From Lachnospiraceae bacterium G11 (lineage in GTDB: Bacteria; Bacillota; Clostridia; Lachnospirales; Lachnospiraceae): DNA of 64,000 bases. The position numbers and the translations under genes are program-made. The number at the start of each line of letters is the position of its first letter. Within the stretch, counting starts at the first letter, position 1. The notes under the pieces were generated by a model. The model was not told where the DNA came from. It saw nothing but the letters and a program-made list of their open reading frames with translations, and made no database searches. Location of the stretch: assembly GCA_900103495.1 (NCBI GenBank), contig FMWZ01000013.1, positions 1 through 64,000 of the forward strand. The letters run 5' to 3'. Positions 8,973 through 18,509 of this stretch are shown here, piece by piece.

Positions 8973-9803
8973 ATGACACCCACATTTTCTATCATTGTAG
9001 TAAGCTACAATGCCGGAGAAAAACTTCATAAAACCATGGCAAGCATCATGGCCCAGACATTTCGTGACTTTGAAATAATAGTTAAGGACGGAGGCTCGAC
9101 TGATGGAAGTTTATCTGACATGGCTCAACACTATGCAGATATTCTTAATGCTCCTATGTATCCATGCTTGACCATTATGACAGGCAAAGACAGGGGTATC
9201 TATGATGCCATGAATATTGCCACTATGGGTAAGCTTGGAAGATATGTAATCTTCATGAACTGCGGTGATACATTCTACGATGAGAGGGTGCTTGAGAAGA
9301 CGGCAGTAGTAGTTGATCATGATACAGCAACTTTGCCAATGGTTTATTACGGTGATGTTTACAGGGAGACAAATAAGGCTGTTGATCCGGCCCCACCAGA
9401 GATTACCGGATTTACCTGTTACAGAAATATTCCTTGTCATCAGGCCTGTTTTTATGATTCAAGGCTTATAAAAGCTAAGCCTTTTAATCTTGATTACAAA
9501 ATAAGGGCTGATTACGATCAGTTTCTTTGGTGCTTCTATAAGGGTAGAGCAGGGTTTAGACACCTGGGATTTACGGTTGCTTCCTATGAGGGAGGTGGCT
9601 ACTCTGAAACTGAAGAAAACAGACAGCGTGACAAGGATGAACACGATGTCATTACTAGAGAGTACATGAGCCCAAATGAGTTGTCCAAATATAAACTCAC
9701 CATGGCACTCACCATGGCGCCGATGCGACGCGCCATTTCCGAGAATCCAAGGTTTTCGGGCATATATCAGGGGATAAAAAGAAAGATTTACATGGGAAAG
9801 TAA
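8973..9803 (+). CDS. GT2-family glycosyltransferase
   Basis: This 276-aa GT-A enzyme belongs to the subgroup with KDGGSTDGS (about residue 40) and DRGIYDAMN (about residue 72). MNCGD holds the DxD-equivalent position and CHQACFYD the acceptor side. This subgroup is common in O-antigen and colanic-acid-type loci. It starts one base after the rfbH stop, so it is translationally coupled and is a candidate transferase for the dideoxyhexose; that link is inference. The C-terminal end is basic but has no membrane helix. Confidence 0.87.
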   Translation: MTPTFSIIVVSYNAGEKLHKTMASIMAQTFRDFEIIVKDGGSTDGSLSDMAQHYADILNAPMYPCLTIMTGKDRGIYDAMNIATMGKLGRYVIFMNCGDTFYDERVLEKTAVVVDHDTATLPMVYYGDVYRETNKAVDPAPPEITGFTCYRNIPCHQACFYDSRLIKAKPFNLDYKIRADYDQFLWCFYKGRAGFRHLGFTVASYEGGGYSETEENRQRDKDEHDVITREYMSPNELSKYKLTMALTMAPMRRAISENPRFSGIYQGIKRKIYMGK

Positions 9804-9828
9804 ATAACAAAGTAAGGATGATTCTTTG

Positions 9829-11151
9829 ATGAAAGTACTTTGGATTGTAAACACAATGCTTCCTGTAATTTCACATTGTTTAGGAGTTGAATCCAGCGTT
9901 AAAGAAGGCTGGATAACCGGTATGTTCGCACAGATTATGGCAAACACCGCGGGAAATGGAATCGAATTACATGTGGCATTCCCTGCCAAAGATGAGTTGG
10001 CAAATTTTGAGGGAGAGATTCCCGTAGAGGATTTAAAACTTCCCAACATTCCATTTGGAATATCAACAGAAAATTTAAATTTTAAGGCCTATGGCTTTTA
10101 TGAGGATGTCAGTAGACCTGAGAAGTATGATATCAAAACTGAAGAGAGCATAAGGAACGTAATTAATAAAGTGGCCCCTGACGTTATCCATGTATTCGGA
10201 ACAGAGTACCCGCACTGCCTTGCCACGCTTAAGGCTTCGGAGTATTCACCTAAAGTACTTATTGGACTTCAGGGCCTTTGTCATGCTATCGCGGGTGTTT
10301 ATGAAGCAAATCTTCCTGCTGAAATTGTTCGCCGAAATACTTTCAGAGACTTTATAAAACGAGACAGCATCAAAAACCAGAAGAAGAAATTTACCAAACG
10401 TGGAATAAATGAGATAGAAGCGATTAAAGCTGCCACTTATATAACCGGAAGAACTTCCTGGGATAGGAAGATAGCAAAAGAGATCAATCCTGAGGTTATT
10501 TATCTGGGAATGAATGAGACGTTACGTTCTCCCTTCTACACAGGACGATGGAGACAGGAAAACTGTGAACCAGGAGTAATCTTCCTGAGCCAAGGAGATT
10601 ACCCTTTGAAAGGACTTCATTATGTCCTTGAGTCAATGCCAAAGATTCTTGAAGAGTGTCCCAATGCCCACATTTACATTGGGGGTCAGAATATAACAAA
10701 GCACGAAACATTCAAGGAGAAATTAAAGCTTTCATCCTATGGAAAGTATCTCCTTAAGTTGATTAAGGTAAATCACCTTGAAGATAAGGTGACATTTCTT
10801 GGAAGCCTAACGGCGGAAGAAATGCGAGAACAATATCTTCGTTCCAACGTTTTCGTATGCCCTTCAAAGTTGGAGAATTCTCCAAACTCTTTGGGAGAAG
10901 CAATGCTTCTTGGAGTTCCCTGTGTCGCAGCCAGAGTTGGTGGAATACCTGATTTGATTACCGAAGACGAAGGTATTCTTTATGAGGACGGAAACGTAGA
11001 CGAACTTGCAAACGCTATAATCGAACAGCTTAAGGCAGAAGGTGACTTTACAGCCAGACTTAAAAAGGCCAGAGGACATGCAAACTTTAACCATGATCCT
11101 GAGGCCAATTATCACACACTTTTACAAATCTATAACAGGATAGCAAATTAA
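9829..11151 (+). CDS. GT4-family glycosyltransferase
   Basis: This 440-aa GT-B enzyme has an N-terminal acceptor domain and a C-terminal donor domain with VIFLSQGDYPLKGLHYV, VFVCPSKLENSPNSLGEAMLLG and GVPCVAARVGG, the EX7E-type region of GT4 proteins. ATG 9829 follows AAGGA by ten bases, and an in-frame TTG lies immediately before it. The stop overlaps the start of the pullulanase by one base (TAATG), so the two are translationally coupled. Substrate unknown. Confidence 0.87.
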   Translation: MKVLWIVNTMLPVISHCLGVESSVKEGWITGMFAQIMANTAGNGIELHVAFPAKDELANFEGEIPVEDLKLPNIPFGISTENLNFKAYGFYEDVSRPEKYDIKTEESIRNVINKVAPDVIHVFGTEYPHCLATLKASEYSPKVLIGLQGLCHAIAGVYEANLPAEIVRRNTFRDFIKRDSIKNQKKKFTKRGINEIEAIKAATYITGRTSWDRKIAKEINPEVIYLGMNETLRSPFYTGRWRQENCEPGVIFLSQGDYPLKGLHYVLESMPKILEECPNAHIYIGGQNITKHETFKEKLKLSSYGKYLLKLIKVNHLEDKVTFLGSLTAEEMREQYLRSNVFVCPSKLENSPNSLGEAMLLGVPCVAARVGGIPDLITEDEGILYEDGNVDELANAIIEQLKAEGDFTARLKKARGHANFNHDPEANYHTLLQIYNRIAN

Positions 11152-13793
11152 TGAAGAATATATTATCTAGGATTGCAAGCATTGTCCTTGCAGCAATTAT
11201 TTCAATAGTAACCTGCCTGGCAGGCTTTCCAATAAAAGCTCATGCCGAGGAAGGTGTAACACTTAAACTCCATTACTCTCGTCCTGATGGCAATTACATC
11301 GGATGGGATGTATGGCTTTGGCCTGAAGGTGGTGAAGGAGCAGGATATCCTTTCGCTGAGGAGAATGGAGAAATGGTAGCCACAATGGAAGTCCCTGCGG
11401 GAGTAACCAACGTTGGCTTTATTGTAAGAACTGAAGACTGGACCAAGGATATTAATGAGGATCAGTTTATAGACATCGCTGAAGTTCTTTCGGGAACTGT
11501 GCATGCTTACGTAGTTAGTGAAGTGCCGGGATACACCAAAGAATATGATGAAGATGTAGTTAAGGGTACTAAACTTAAAACTGCAATCTACGATGGTGAC
11601 ACAGGAATCGAACTTACTATGACAGGTGAGATGAGCGATGCTCAACTTGATTCCATAAGTGTTGTGGGTAGTGCCGGCGAAGAAGACATTGAGGACATTG
11701 TTTACAAGGGAGACTACATTTATATGATTAAACTCCTTAAGAAACTAAACATATTTAAGAATTTCAGAGTGAATTACGAAGGTAGCGCCGTTAAGGTTAA
11801 CATGCCTAACGTATATTCAACGGAAGACTTTGAGAAAGAGTATACATACGCTGGTGACGACCTTGGAGCAACCTATACCAAGGATGCAACCACATTTAGA
11901 GTTTGGGCTCCTACAGCAGAAGAAGTATATGTAAACTTCTATGCAACAGGAAAATATTGGGAAGACAGTAACGCCGATACTCACGCCATGACTAAGGCTG
12001 AAAATGGTACTTGGACCTACGCTGCTAATGGTGACATGGCAGGCACTTATTACACCTACACAGCAGTAGTTGATGGTGCCAAGAATGAAACATGTGATCC
12101 TTATGCAAGAACAACAGGTTATAACGGCAAGAGAGCAATGGTCATTGACCTTTCATCCACCAATCCAGAAGGATGGGATAATGACAAAAATCCTCATGCC
12201 GGGGAAAAGATAACTGATGCAATAATCTACGAACTTCATATCAGAGATTTCTCAATTGATGAAAGCTCAGGTATGACCAACAAAGGAAAATATCTGGCCT
12301 TCACAGAGACAGGTACTGTTAACAGCAATGGTGATAAGACAGGTGTAGATTACCTTAAAGATTTGGGAATTACACACCTACACCTCCTACCTTTCTATGA
12401 TTACGGTTCGGTTGATGAAATAAAGACAACCCCACAGTTTAACTGGGGCTACGATCCTGTAAACTATAATGTTCCTGAAGGTTCTTATGCTACTGATGCT
12501 AATGATGGCGCAGTGCGAGTTAAAGAAGCAAAGCAGATGGTTAAGGCTTTGCATGACAACGGAATCTCCGTAGTTATGGATGTGGTTTATAACCATGTTT
12601 ATTCGGGAAGTGATTTCTGCGTAAATAAGCTTGTGCCCGGATATTTCTCAAGAATTAATGCAAACGGCAGTTACTCCAATGGTTCCGGATGTGGCAACGA
12701 TACCGCATCTGAGAGAAGCATGGTAAGAAAGTATATCGTTGATTCCGTATGCTATTGGGCGGACGAATATCATATCGATGGATTTAGATTTGACCTTGTA
12801 GGTCTTCTTGACGTAGATACTATAAATGAAATTGTGACAAAGGTTCACGAGAAGCATCCTGACGTTATCTTCTATGGTGAAGGTTGGACCATGAACACCT
12901 CAGTAACCAAGGATGATATCAGACTTGCTACTCAGGGAAGTGCAAGATTCACACCCGAGTTTGCATTCTTTAATGACAACATTAGAGATGGCCTTAAGGG
13001 CAGTGTTTTCGATGAAGGAACGGGCTTTGTAAGCGGAGCCATTGGAAAAGAAAACTCTATTGCAGCTTCCTTCATGGGAAGAGAGGTATGGTGTAAGAAT
13101 CCCGCCCAGATAGTTAACTATGCATCCTGTCATGACAACATGACTCTTATGGATAGAATTACAGTTTCAAGAGCTGGAACTGACAGAGCGGACATCATAA
13201 AGATGAATAACCTCGCTGCGGCTTTCTATATGACAGCAGAAGGTATTCCTTTCATGCAGGCAGGAGAGGAAATCCTTCGAACCAAAGTGAAGGAAGATGG
13301 AACCTTTGATTCCAACAGTTACGCATCATCAGATGCTGTGAACTCAATCAAATGGGATGACATTTCTGATGCCGAGCATAAAGAAGTTCATGATTACTAC
13401 AAGGGTCTTATCGAATTCAGAAAGGCTCACGAGAACTTAAGATTAACCACTGAGGAAGAGGTAAAGGAGCATCTTAAGGAAATAGACGCAGATACTGACA
13501 ATGTGGTTGCTTTCAACCTGGACGACAAGAATATCTTTATCTTCAACGCCAACCAGGAGGAAATAACCTTTGAACTTGCTGAAGGCAAATGGGATGTCCT
13601 CGTTAATGACAAAAAAGCCGGCACAAAAGCAATCGAGACACTTAAAGGTGGCCAGATAACAGTGTCACCTATATCTGCACTTATCCTGGAACGCCACGAA
13701 GGCTCCTCTAAAACAGGCACCTTTGTAGCATTAGGCGCGGCAATTATATCTGCATTGGGAGCATTTATTGTACTTCGCTCAAGGAAGAAATAA
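11151..13793 (+). CDS. Cell-surface type I pullulanase (GH13), C-terminally anchored
   Basis: This 880-aa secreted enzyme hydrolyses alpha-1,6 branches in pullulan, starch or glycogen-like glucans. Order: signal peptide ending AHA near residue 32; a CBM41-like domain with LHYSRPDGNYIGWDVWLW; a CBM48-like domain with FRVWAPTAEEVYV; the GH13 barrel. The four GH13 regions are DVVYNHV (about 475), GFRFDLVG with the nucleophile (about 546), FYGEGW with the acid/base Glu (about 575) and ASCHDN (about 658). The C terminus is SSKTG, a hydrophobic helix and RSRKK, like a divergent sortase signal. It overlaps glycosyltransferase genes by one base on each side, an unusual setting for a pullulanase. Confidence 0.92.
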   Translation: MKNILSRIASIVLAAIISIVTCLAGFPIKAHAEEGVTLKLHYSRPDGNYIGWDVWLWPEGGEGAGYPFAEENGEMVATMEVPAGVTNVGFIVRTEDWTKDINEDQFIDIAEVLSGTVHAYVVSEVPGYTKEYDEDVVKGTKLKTAIYDGDTGIELTMTGEMSDAQLDSISVVGSAGEEDIEDIVYKGDYIYMIKLLKKLNIFKNFRVNYEGSAVKVNMPNVYSTEDFEKEYTYAGDDLGATYTKDATTFRVWAPTAEEVYVNFYATGKYWEDSNADTHAMTKAENGTWTYAANGDMAGTYYTYTAVVDGAKNETCDPYARTTGYNGKRAMVIDLSSTNPEGWDNDKNPHAGEKITDAIIYELHIRDFSIDESSGMTNKGKYLAFTETGTVNSNGDKTGVDYLKDLGITHLHLLPFYDYGSVDEIKTTPQFNWGYDPVNYNVPEGSYATDANDGAVRVKEAKQMVKALHDNGISVVMDVVYNHVYSGSDFCVNKLVPGYFSRINANGSYSNGSGCGNDTASERSMVRKYIVDSVCYWADEYHIDGFRFDLVGLLDVDTINEIVTKVHEKHPDVIFYGEGWTMNTSVTKDDIRLATQGSARFTPEFAFFNDNIRDGLKGSVFDEGTGFVSGAIGKENSIAASFMGREVWCKNPAQIVNYASCHDNMTLMDRITVSRAGTDRADIIKMNNLAAAFYMTAEGIPFMQAGEEILRTKVKEDGTFDSNSYASSDAVNSIKWDDISDAEHKEVHDYYKGLIEFRKAHENLRLTTEEEVKEHLKEIDADTDNVVAFNLDDKNIFIFNANQEEITFELAEGKWDVLVNDKKAGTKAIETLKGGQITVSPISALILERHEGSSKTGTFVALGAAIISALGAFIVLRSRKK

Positions 13794-14980
13794 TGACAAT
13801 TACCTTCTTATCCAACTACATTAATCACCATCAGATTCCGATGGCGGAAGAACTTTATAAAGCCTTAGGTGATGACTACAGATTTGTGGAGACCGAGCCC
13901 ATGGAGACAGAGAGAGTCAGCATGGGATGGGACTCTGACACTGCAAGTCTTCCTTATGTTGTGCGCTTCTATGAGAATCCTGCCTGTGCACAGATTCTTA
14001 TTGATGACAGTGACGTGGTGGTTTTTGGTGGATGCGATGATGAGAGCTATATAGCAAATAGACTGGCGAATAAGAAACCTGTAATCAGAGTTTCGGAACG
14101 CCTTTACAAATCAGGACAATGGAAAGCCATTTCCCCCAGAGGCCTTATTAAGAAATATAAAGATCACACCAGCCATAAAGAAGATCCTGTAATCCTTCTT
14201 TGCGCCGGGGCCTATGTGCCTTCTGATTTCAATATCATTAAGGCATACCCGGGTAAAATGTACAAGTGGGGATATTTCCCTCCGACGTCAGAAGAAAATC
14301 TTGATGAGCTTTTTAAACTGAAGGATGAGAATCAAGTAACAGAAATCCTCTGGGCCGGACGTTTTATTGATTGGAAACATCCTGATGATGCAATAGAGGT
14401 GGCAAAACGCCTTAAAAAGGACAATATACCATTTCACCTTACAATGATAGGTGGTGGCGGCATGGAAGACCAAATCAAGGCTGAAATCGTCTCAAATAAC
14501 CTTGATGAAATTGTTACCCTTGAAGGCTATAAGAAACCTGATGAAGTAAGAAACTACATGCGTAAAGCAGACATCTTCCTTTTCACCAGCGATTATCTGG
14601 AAGGATGGGGAGCAGTACTTAATGAAGCCATGAACTCAGCCTGTGCTGTAGTAGCTAATTCAGCCACAGGAGCAACCCCATATCTTATCGATTTTGGTAA
14701 CAATGGTTACGCATATAAGAATGGTGATGTAGACGAGCTTTGTAGATTGACCAAACAGTTAATTGGGGATAAGAACGAAAGATTTAACCTCGGAACTAAA
14801 GCCTATGAAACCATTCATGAAACATGGAATGCTAAGAAGGCGGCTGAGCAGATAATAAGACTTTCAAGAATGATGACAGAGGATATCGGTATCCCGGATC
14901 CAGCAGATGGTCCCGGTTCCAAAGCCAAAGTGATACCAGTAAGAAAAATGTTTGAGGCTATCAAAACAGGAAAACTATGA
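13793..14980 (+). CDS. GT4-family glycosyltransferase
   Basis: This 395-aa cytoplasmic GT-B enzyme has a short N-terminal domain beginning TFLSNYINHHQIPMAEEL. The donor domain has ILWAGRFIDWKHPDDAI and DIFLFTSDYLEGWGAVLNEAM, where Glu residues bind the nucleotide sugar. Start and stop overlap both neighbours (TAATG at 13791-13795 and ATGA at 14977-14980), so it is made in step with the pullulanase and the GT8-like protein. The second half of the N-terminal domain is shorter than usual for GT4. Acceptor and donor unknown. Confidence 0.87.
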   Translation: MTITFLSNYINHHQIPMAEELYKALGDDYRFVETEPMETERVSMGWDSDTASLPYVVRFYENPACAQILIDDSDVVVFGGCDDESYIANRLANKKPVIRVSERLYKSGQWKAISPRGLIKKYKDHTSHKEDPVILLCAGAYVPSDFNIIKAYPGKMYKWGYFPPTSEENLDELFKLKDENQVTEILWAGRFIDWKHPDDAIEVAKRLKKDNIPFHLTMIGGGGMEDQIKAEIVSNNLDEIVTLEGYKKPDEVRNYMRKADIFLFTSDYLEGWGAVLNEAMNSACAVVANSATGATPYLIDFGNNGYAYKNGDVDELCRLTKQLIGDKNERFNLGTKAYETIHETWNAKKAAEQIIRLSRMMTEDIGIPDPADGPGSKAKVIPVRKMFEAIKTGKL

Positions 14981-15948
14981 AGAATCTTATTTGTGCGGCA
15001 TTTTCCTTTAAGGAAGGCTTTAACACTTCCACCCAAACAGGGAAAACAGCCGATGACAAGACAACAATTACATACCTTAAAAATATCTTCGTAACCCTCA
15101 CATCAGCCAAACTTCACAATCCGGATGATGATGTGGTTCTATTCGCGAACGCGAATATTTCTGAAGAGTGGGTTAGGAGACTTAAGGATAACAACATTGA
15201 AGTAAGAATCTGTCCTTTTAATGAATTCGTTATAGATAAAGAGTTCATCTGGGCTCTGGCTTACTATAAACTTTGTGTCCTTTCTCATGTGGTTAAAGAG
15301 AATGCTGAGACAAAGAAATACGACCATATTCTTCTTATGGATACAGATACTTTCACCACCAGAAGATACACAGATCTTTGGGCAGAAAGTGATTTTGGAG
15401 TTTTAATGTATCAGGTGGGACACGATTTTACTCATCCTGACAGAGCGGTAATAAGGGAAGATTTTGAGAAGTTCTATCCTGAGGAAGCCAAGACAACTCC
15501 TATCACTCACTATGGCGGAGAATTTGTTGCCGGGAAACAAAAAGACCTTGAGCAGTTCATGGAAACTTGCCACAAAGTCTTTGACAAGATGACCACAGAT
15601 ATCACAAAGAAAATGCATGAGCGTGCCGGAGATGAGACTATTTGGTCCGTGGCAGCAGCCCTTACTGATGCTAGAATTATAAACGCAGCACCCTACATTT
15701 TCCGTTTTTGGACCAGTAAGATATTCTATTTGGTATCAAATGTTACGGAATCAAATCCTGTTTGCATTTGGCACGTTCCAAATGAGAAAGAAGCTGGATT
15801 CATTAGATTATACGATTATTACCAGAGAAACAAAGAATTCCCTGACCCTGTAAGGGTAGCAGGAATCTTTGGAATTACAAAGGCTAAAAGACCTTTTTCT
15901 TTTTCGGACATAATCTTTAGACTTAAAAGGAAACTGGGCGTAAAGTGA
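14977..15948 (+). CDS. Putative GT-A glycosyltransferase (GT8-like)
   Basis: This 323-aa protein has a central HILLMDTDTFTTRRY segment that carries the DxD metal motif expected of GT-A retaining enzymes, followed by ITHYGGEFVAGKQ and AGDETIWSVAA. Together these resemble GT8-like or nucleotide-diphospho-sugar transferase folds. There is no signal peptide or membrane helix. It overlaps the preceding GT4 by 4 bp and is followed 7 bp later by a GT2, so it belongs to the rfbG-rfbH operon. I cannot name the sugar. Confidence 0.65.
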   Translation: MKNLICAAFSFKEGFNTSTQTGKTADDKTTITYLKNIFVTLTSAKLHNPDDDVVLFANANISEEWVRRLKDNNIEVRICPFNEFVIDKEFIWALAYYKLCVLSHVVKENAETKKYDHILLMDTDTFTTRRYTDLWAESDFGVLMYQVGHDFTHPDRAVIREDFEKFYPEEAKTTPITHYGGEFVAGKQKDLEQFMETCHKVFDKMTTDITKKMHERAGDETIWSVAAALTDARIINAAPYIFRFWTSKIFYLVSNVTESNPVCIWHVPNEKEAGFIRLYDYYQRNKEFPDPVRVAGIFGITKAKRPFSFSDIIFRLKRKLGVK

Positions 15949-15955
15949 GGAGCCT

Positions 15956-16948
15956 ATGCAAGACAAACTGATTTCCATAGTTGTCCCGGTCTATAACGTG
16001 GAGAAATATCTCCGAAATGGCCTGGACCACATCATAAATCAAACATACAAGAACCTTGAGATTATCTTAGTGGACGACGGCTCCACAGATAATTCCGGTA
16101 ACATCTGTGAGGAATACGCAGCAAAAGATTCCAGAATTAAGGTACTCCATAAACCAAACGGTGGTTCAAGTTCTGCCCGTAACGTAGGCATTGAAGTAGC
16201 TACAGGAGATTACATTGGTTTCCTTGACGCAGACGATTACGCGGATGAAACCATGTATGAGAAACTCATCACAGTTTGTGAGGAGAAAAACTGCGACATC
16301 GCAGAAGTCATGAGCCGTGACTTTGATGAGTCGGGCAAGATGATTAAGGATGCATATAAGAACACCGGAGAAGTCAGTTTCATTCCAAGGGATGAAGACT
16401 TCAAACTTCTTATGCTCCATAAGGGAGACAGTTCTTTTTGCACCAAGCTTATCAGAGCGGAGTTTTGCAAAGATTTCAGATTTTCAGAGAAGCTCTTAAA
16501 TGAAGACTTCCGCCTAATCCTTGAGATGCTTCAGGAAACAGACGGTGTTTGGTCCATCGAAGAACCTCACTATAATATTTTGATAAGAAAAGGCAGTAAC
16601 CAGCGAAGCGGCTTCAAGCGCGAGCTTTATGAAGCTGTAATTGCTAACTCCGATTATGCCTATAGTCTTATGGAGGATTACTTCCCTCAGTGGGAAGCTG
16701 AAGCAGACCGCTTCAGATATGTTCAGAGATTGGATTATCTTCTTCACATCCCCGTATGCAAGATGACCGTGGACAACGAGTGTTATCAGAAGGTCATCAA
16801 GGAAATCAGGGAAGAGAAGGCTATTTGGCAGAACAACAAATATCTGACTGCCAAACAGAAGAAGAATCTTTCAATCTTAAGTATCGCCCCTAAGCTTTCC
16901 AAGAAAGCTCACAGAGTACTTAAGAAGATTAAACAATCGGGCAAGTAG
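15956..16948 (+). CDS. GT2-family glycosyltransferase
   Basis: This 330-aa GT-A enzyme begins ISIVVPVYNVEKYL, with DDGSTDNSG near residue 43, GGSSSARNVGIE and the DxD in FLDADDYAD near residue 88. The 200-330 region is mostly helical and basic, typical of capsule GT2 proteins of the EpsJ/CpsJ type. It is the last gene of the operon that starts at rfbG. Eight bases separate it from the opposing lipoprotein gene, with no terminator visible in that gap. Confidence 0.9.
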   Translation: MQDKLISIVVPVYNVEKYLRNGLDHIINQTYKNLEIILVDDGSTDNSGNICEEYAAKDSRIKVLHKPNGGSSSARNVGIEVATGDYIGFLDADDYADETMYEKLITVCEEKNCDIAEVMSRDFDESGKMIKDAYKNTGEVSFIPRDEDFKLLMLHKGDSSFCTKLIRAEFCKDFRFSEKLLNEDFRLILEMLQETDGVWSIEEPHYNILIRKGSNQRSGFKRELYEAVIANSDYAYSLMEDYFPQWEAEADRFRYVQRLDYLLHIPVCKMTVDNECYQKVIKEIREEKAIWQNNKYLTAKQKKNLSILSIAPKLSKKAHRVLKKIKQSGK

Positions 16949-16956
16949 TGGGATAA

Positions 16957-18243
16957 TCACCAGTCATCACCGTAATCATCGTAGCTGTAATCGTCGTAAT
17001 CGCCTAAATCACTGTAGGCGTAATCGCCGGGATCTGACCATGCATCAAACCCATCACCGGGGTCTGAATAGATGTCATAATCATCGTAGTAATTATCAAC
17101 ATCCCATCCTGCATCGTTGGATTCGTAATATTCACCATCGTCATCGATGTAGCCGTCAGAACCGAAGCTCTGGAAGATGTTTTCATAGCCGTTCCAGTAC
17201 CAGATGTCCCCATCTTCGTCAGTCCAATAATAAGGAGTATTGTAATCACCGGAGTCACTTCCGGTTGATTTTTTATTGGAACTCTTAGGTTTCTGCTGGG
17301 GTTGAGCAGGTACCACCTTTGGCGCAGTGGACCAATCGGTCTTATAAGTACAGGTATCAAGCATTTTGGCTGTAATGGCTGCATATTGATCAATGACGCT
17401 CTCAGGCGCAATGGTGGTGGCAATCATTCCATATCCGGTGGGACCGAAATAACGCATTTCTGTAACTCCACGTACAGGTTTATCGAAATCCTTATCATAG
17501 ATTTCTCCTGAGAACCACATATAACCTTTTATGCTGTAGTAACTGCCATGGTCTTCAAAGTCAGTACCTATCATGTTAATCAGATGGCTTCCAAAGTAGG
17601 TGTTTACACAGTTGTTCAAAAGGTATCCCATGCAGGGTTTTGCAAGAGCGGCTCCTTTGCCCATATATTGATCGATATCCTGGAAAGGCTGGAATGTCAC
17701 CATGGTTGTGGCAAAAGCGTCATCCATTCCGGCACAGCCAACCACATTGAAATCAAGGGAGTTGGCCAAATCTGTTCTGGGCTTTGCTGTCATTTTTTCA
17801 GGATAGTTGATGGAGAAAGCTTCAAATTTTCCCGGGAAATAAACAACTTGCGTCAGCTGGTCATTGACTGTCGGAGGTTCAGTATTACCCATATCGACTT
17901 TGGACAGAGTACTGCCGTCCTTATCCTTTAGTTTCCCATCTGCCGTCATCTGAAAGGTATCTGTATCATCACTGTCGTTATATTCCAGCGTGAAACCATC
18001 CTTATTAAGAACAACCTTTCCGGTAAACAGGATATCACCATTACCGTTTGCACACGCCCATTGGCTGTCTTCATCGATTGCGAGAATCAGATCGTAATCA
18101 TCATACTTCCAGGCGCCCACATATGAAGATAGAGCACTTTCATCTGCCTCTTTACTGTCATCCCCACATGCAATGAACTGTAAAGACAATAGGGCAACCA
18201 TAAGAATCGCTGTTAATCGTTTCATCAGTATTTTTCCATTCAT
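16957..18243 (-). CDS. Putative lipoprotein with a repetitive acidic Asp/Tyr-rich tail
   Basis: This 428-aa protein starts MNGKILMKR, then a hydrophobic stretch and LQFIAC, a plausible lipobox with Cys near residue 26. The middle (about 30-310) has YVGAWKYDDYDLILAID and looks like a lipocalin-type or small-molecule-binding beta domain followed by a second globular part. The last 95 residues are dominated by Asp, Tyr, Gly and Trp with copies of SDPGD. I chose ATG 18243 because GGAG lies seven bases upstream. It is a single-gene unit facing away from the ABC exporter. Function unknown; surface calcium or glycan binding by the tail is speculation. Confidence 0.75.
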   Translation of the reverse strand: MNGKILMKRLTAILMVALLSLQFIACGDDSKEADESALSSYVGAWKYDDYDLILAIDEDSQWACANGNGDILFTGKVVLNKDGFTLEYNDSDDTDTFQMTADGKLKDKDGSTLSKVDMGNTEPPTVNDQLTQVVYFPGKFEAFSINYPEKMTAKPRTDLANSLDFNVVGCAGMDDAFATTMVTFQPFQDIDQYMGKGAALAKPCMGYLLNNCVNTYFGSHLINMIGTDFEDHGSYYSIKGYMWFSGEIYDKDFDKPVRGVTEMRYFGPTGYGMIATTIAPESVIDQYAAITAKMLDTCTYKTDWSTAPKVVPAQPQQKPKSSNKKSTGSDSGDYNTPYYWTDEDGDIWYWNGYENIFQSFGSDGYIDDDGEYYESNDAGWDVDNYYDDYDIYSDPGDGFDAWSDPGDYAYSDLGDYDDYSYDDYGDDW

Positions 18244-18287
18244 AGTCCTACTCCATTGAAATATTGTTTTAACCATGACTATTTTAT

Positions 18288-18316
18288 CTAAAACATTTTG
18301 CAATGAGCAGTGTCAA
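18288..18316 (-). promoter_or_regulatory. Possible promoter of the lipoprotein gene
   Basis: A perfect TTGACA (18316 down to 18311) is followed after 17 bases by TTTTAG, a poor -10. A TAAAAT lies a little further downstream at a non-canonical distance. The perfect -35 next to a repeated GTTACC element suggests a regulated promoter. Confidence 0.35.
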
Positions 18317-18356
18317 AAAGTTACCAGTTTTGTCGCCACGGTAACCAAAAGTTACC
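18317..18356. promoter_or_regulatory. GTTACC repeat cluster (possible operator)
   Basis: AAAAGTTACC occurs at 18317-18326 and again at 18347-18356. In addition, GGTAAC (18340-18345), five bases, and GTTACC (18351-18356) form a perfect inverted repeat. The two direct copies are 30 bp apart, about three helical turns. The cluster abuts the -35 of the lipoprotein promoter and lies in the divergent region before the ABC exporter. This is typical of a repressor or activator site, but no regulator gene is in the window. Confidence 0.4.
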
Positions 18357-18509
18357 TTGTCTTTATTCCGTTTTTAAAGTACTATATTAATGTGTATTAT
18401 GCCCTTTTGATTCATTTGTGATAGGAAAAGAATTCATTTGGGCTTTATTATGCTGTCTATGAGATTTAAGATAAGAAAACTATCAAGACAGTAAAAGAAA
18501 GATATTAAC

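Noticed and set aside
9459-10049. Long minus-strand frame of 196 codons
   Set aside because: It lies antisense across the end of one glycosyltransferase and the start of the next, both of which have clear motifs; its translation has no recognisable domain or ribosome site.
13793-15948. A glycogen-synthesis operon reading of the pullulanase region
   Set aside because: The flanking transferases are not GlgA or GlgP-like and no glgB or glgC is present, so the pullulanase is more likely tied to the surface glycan or to external glucan use.
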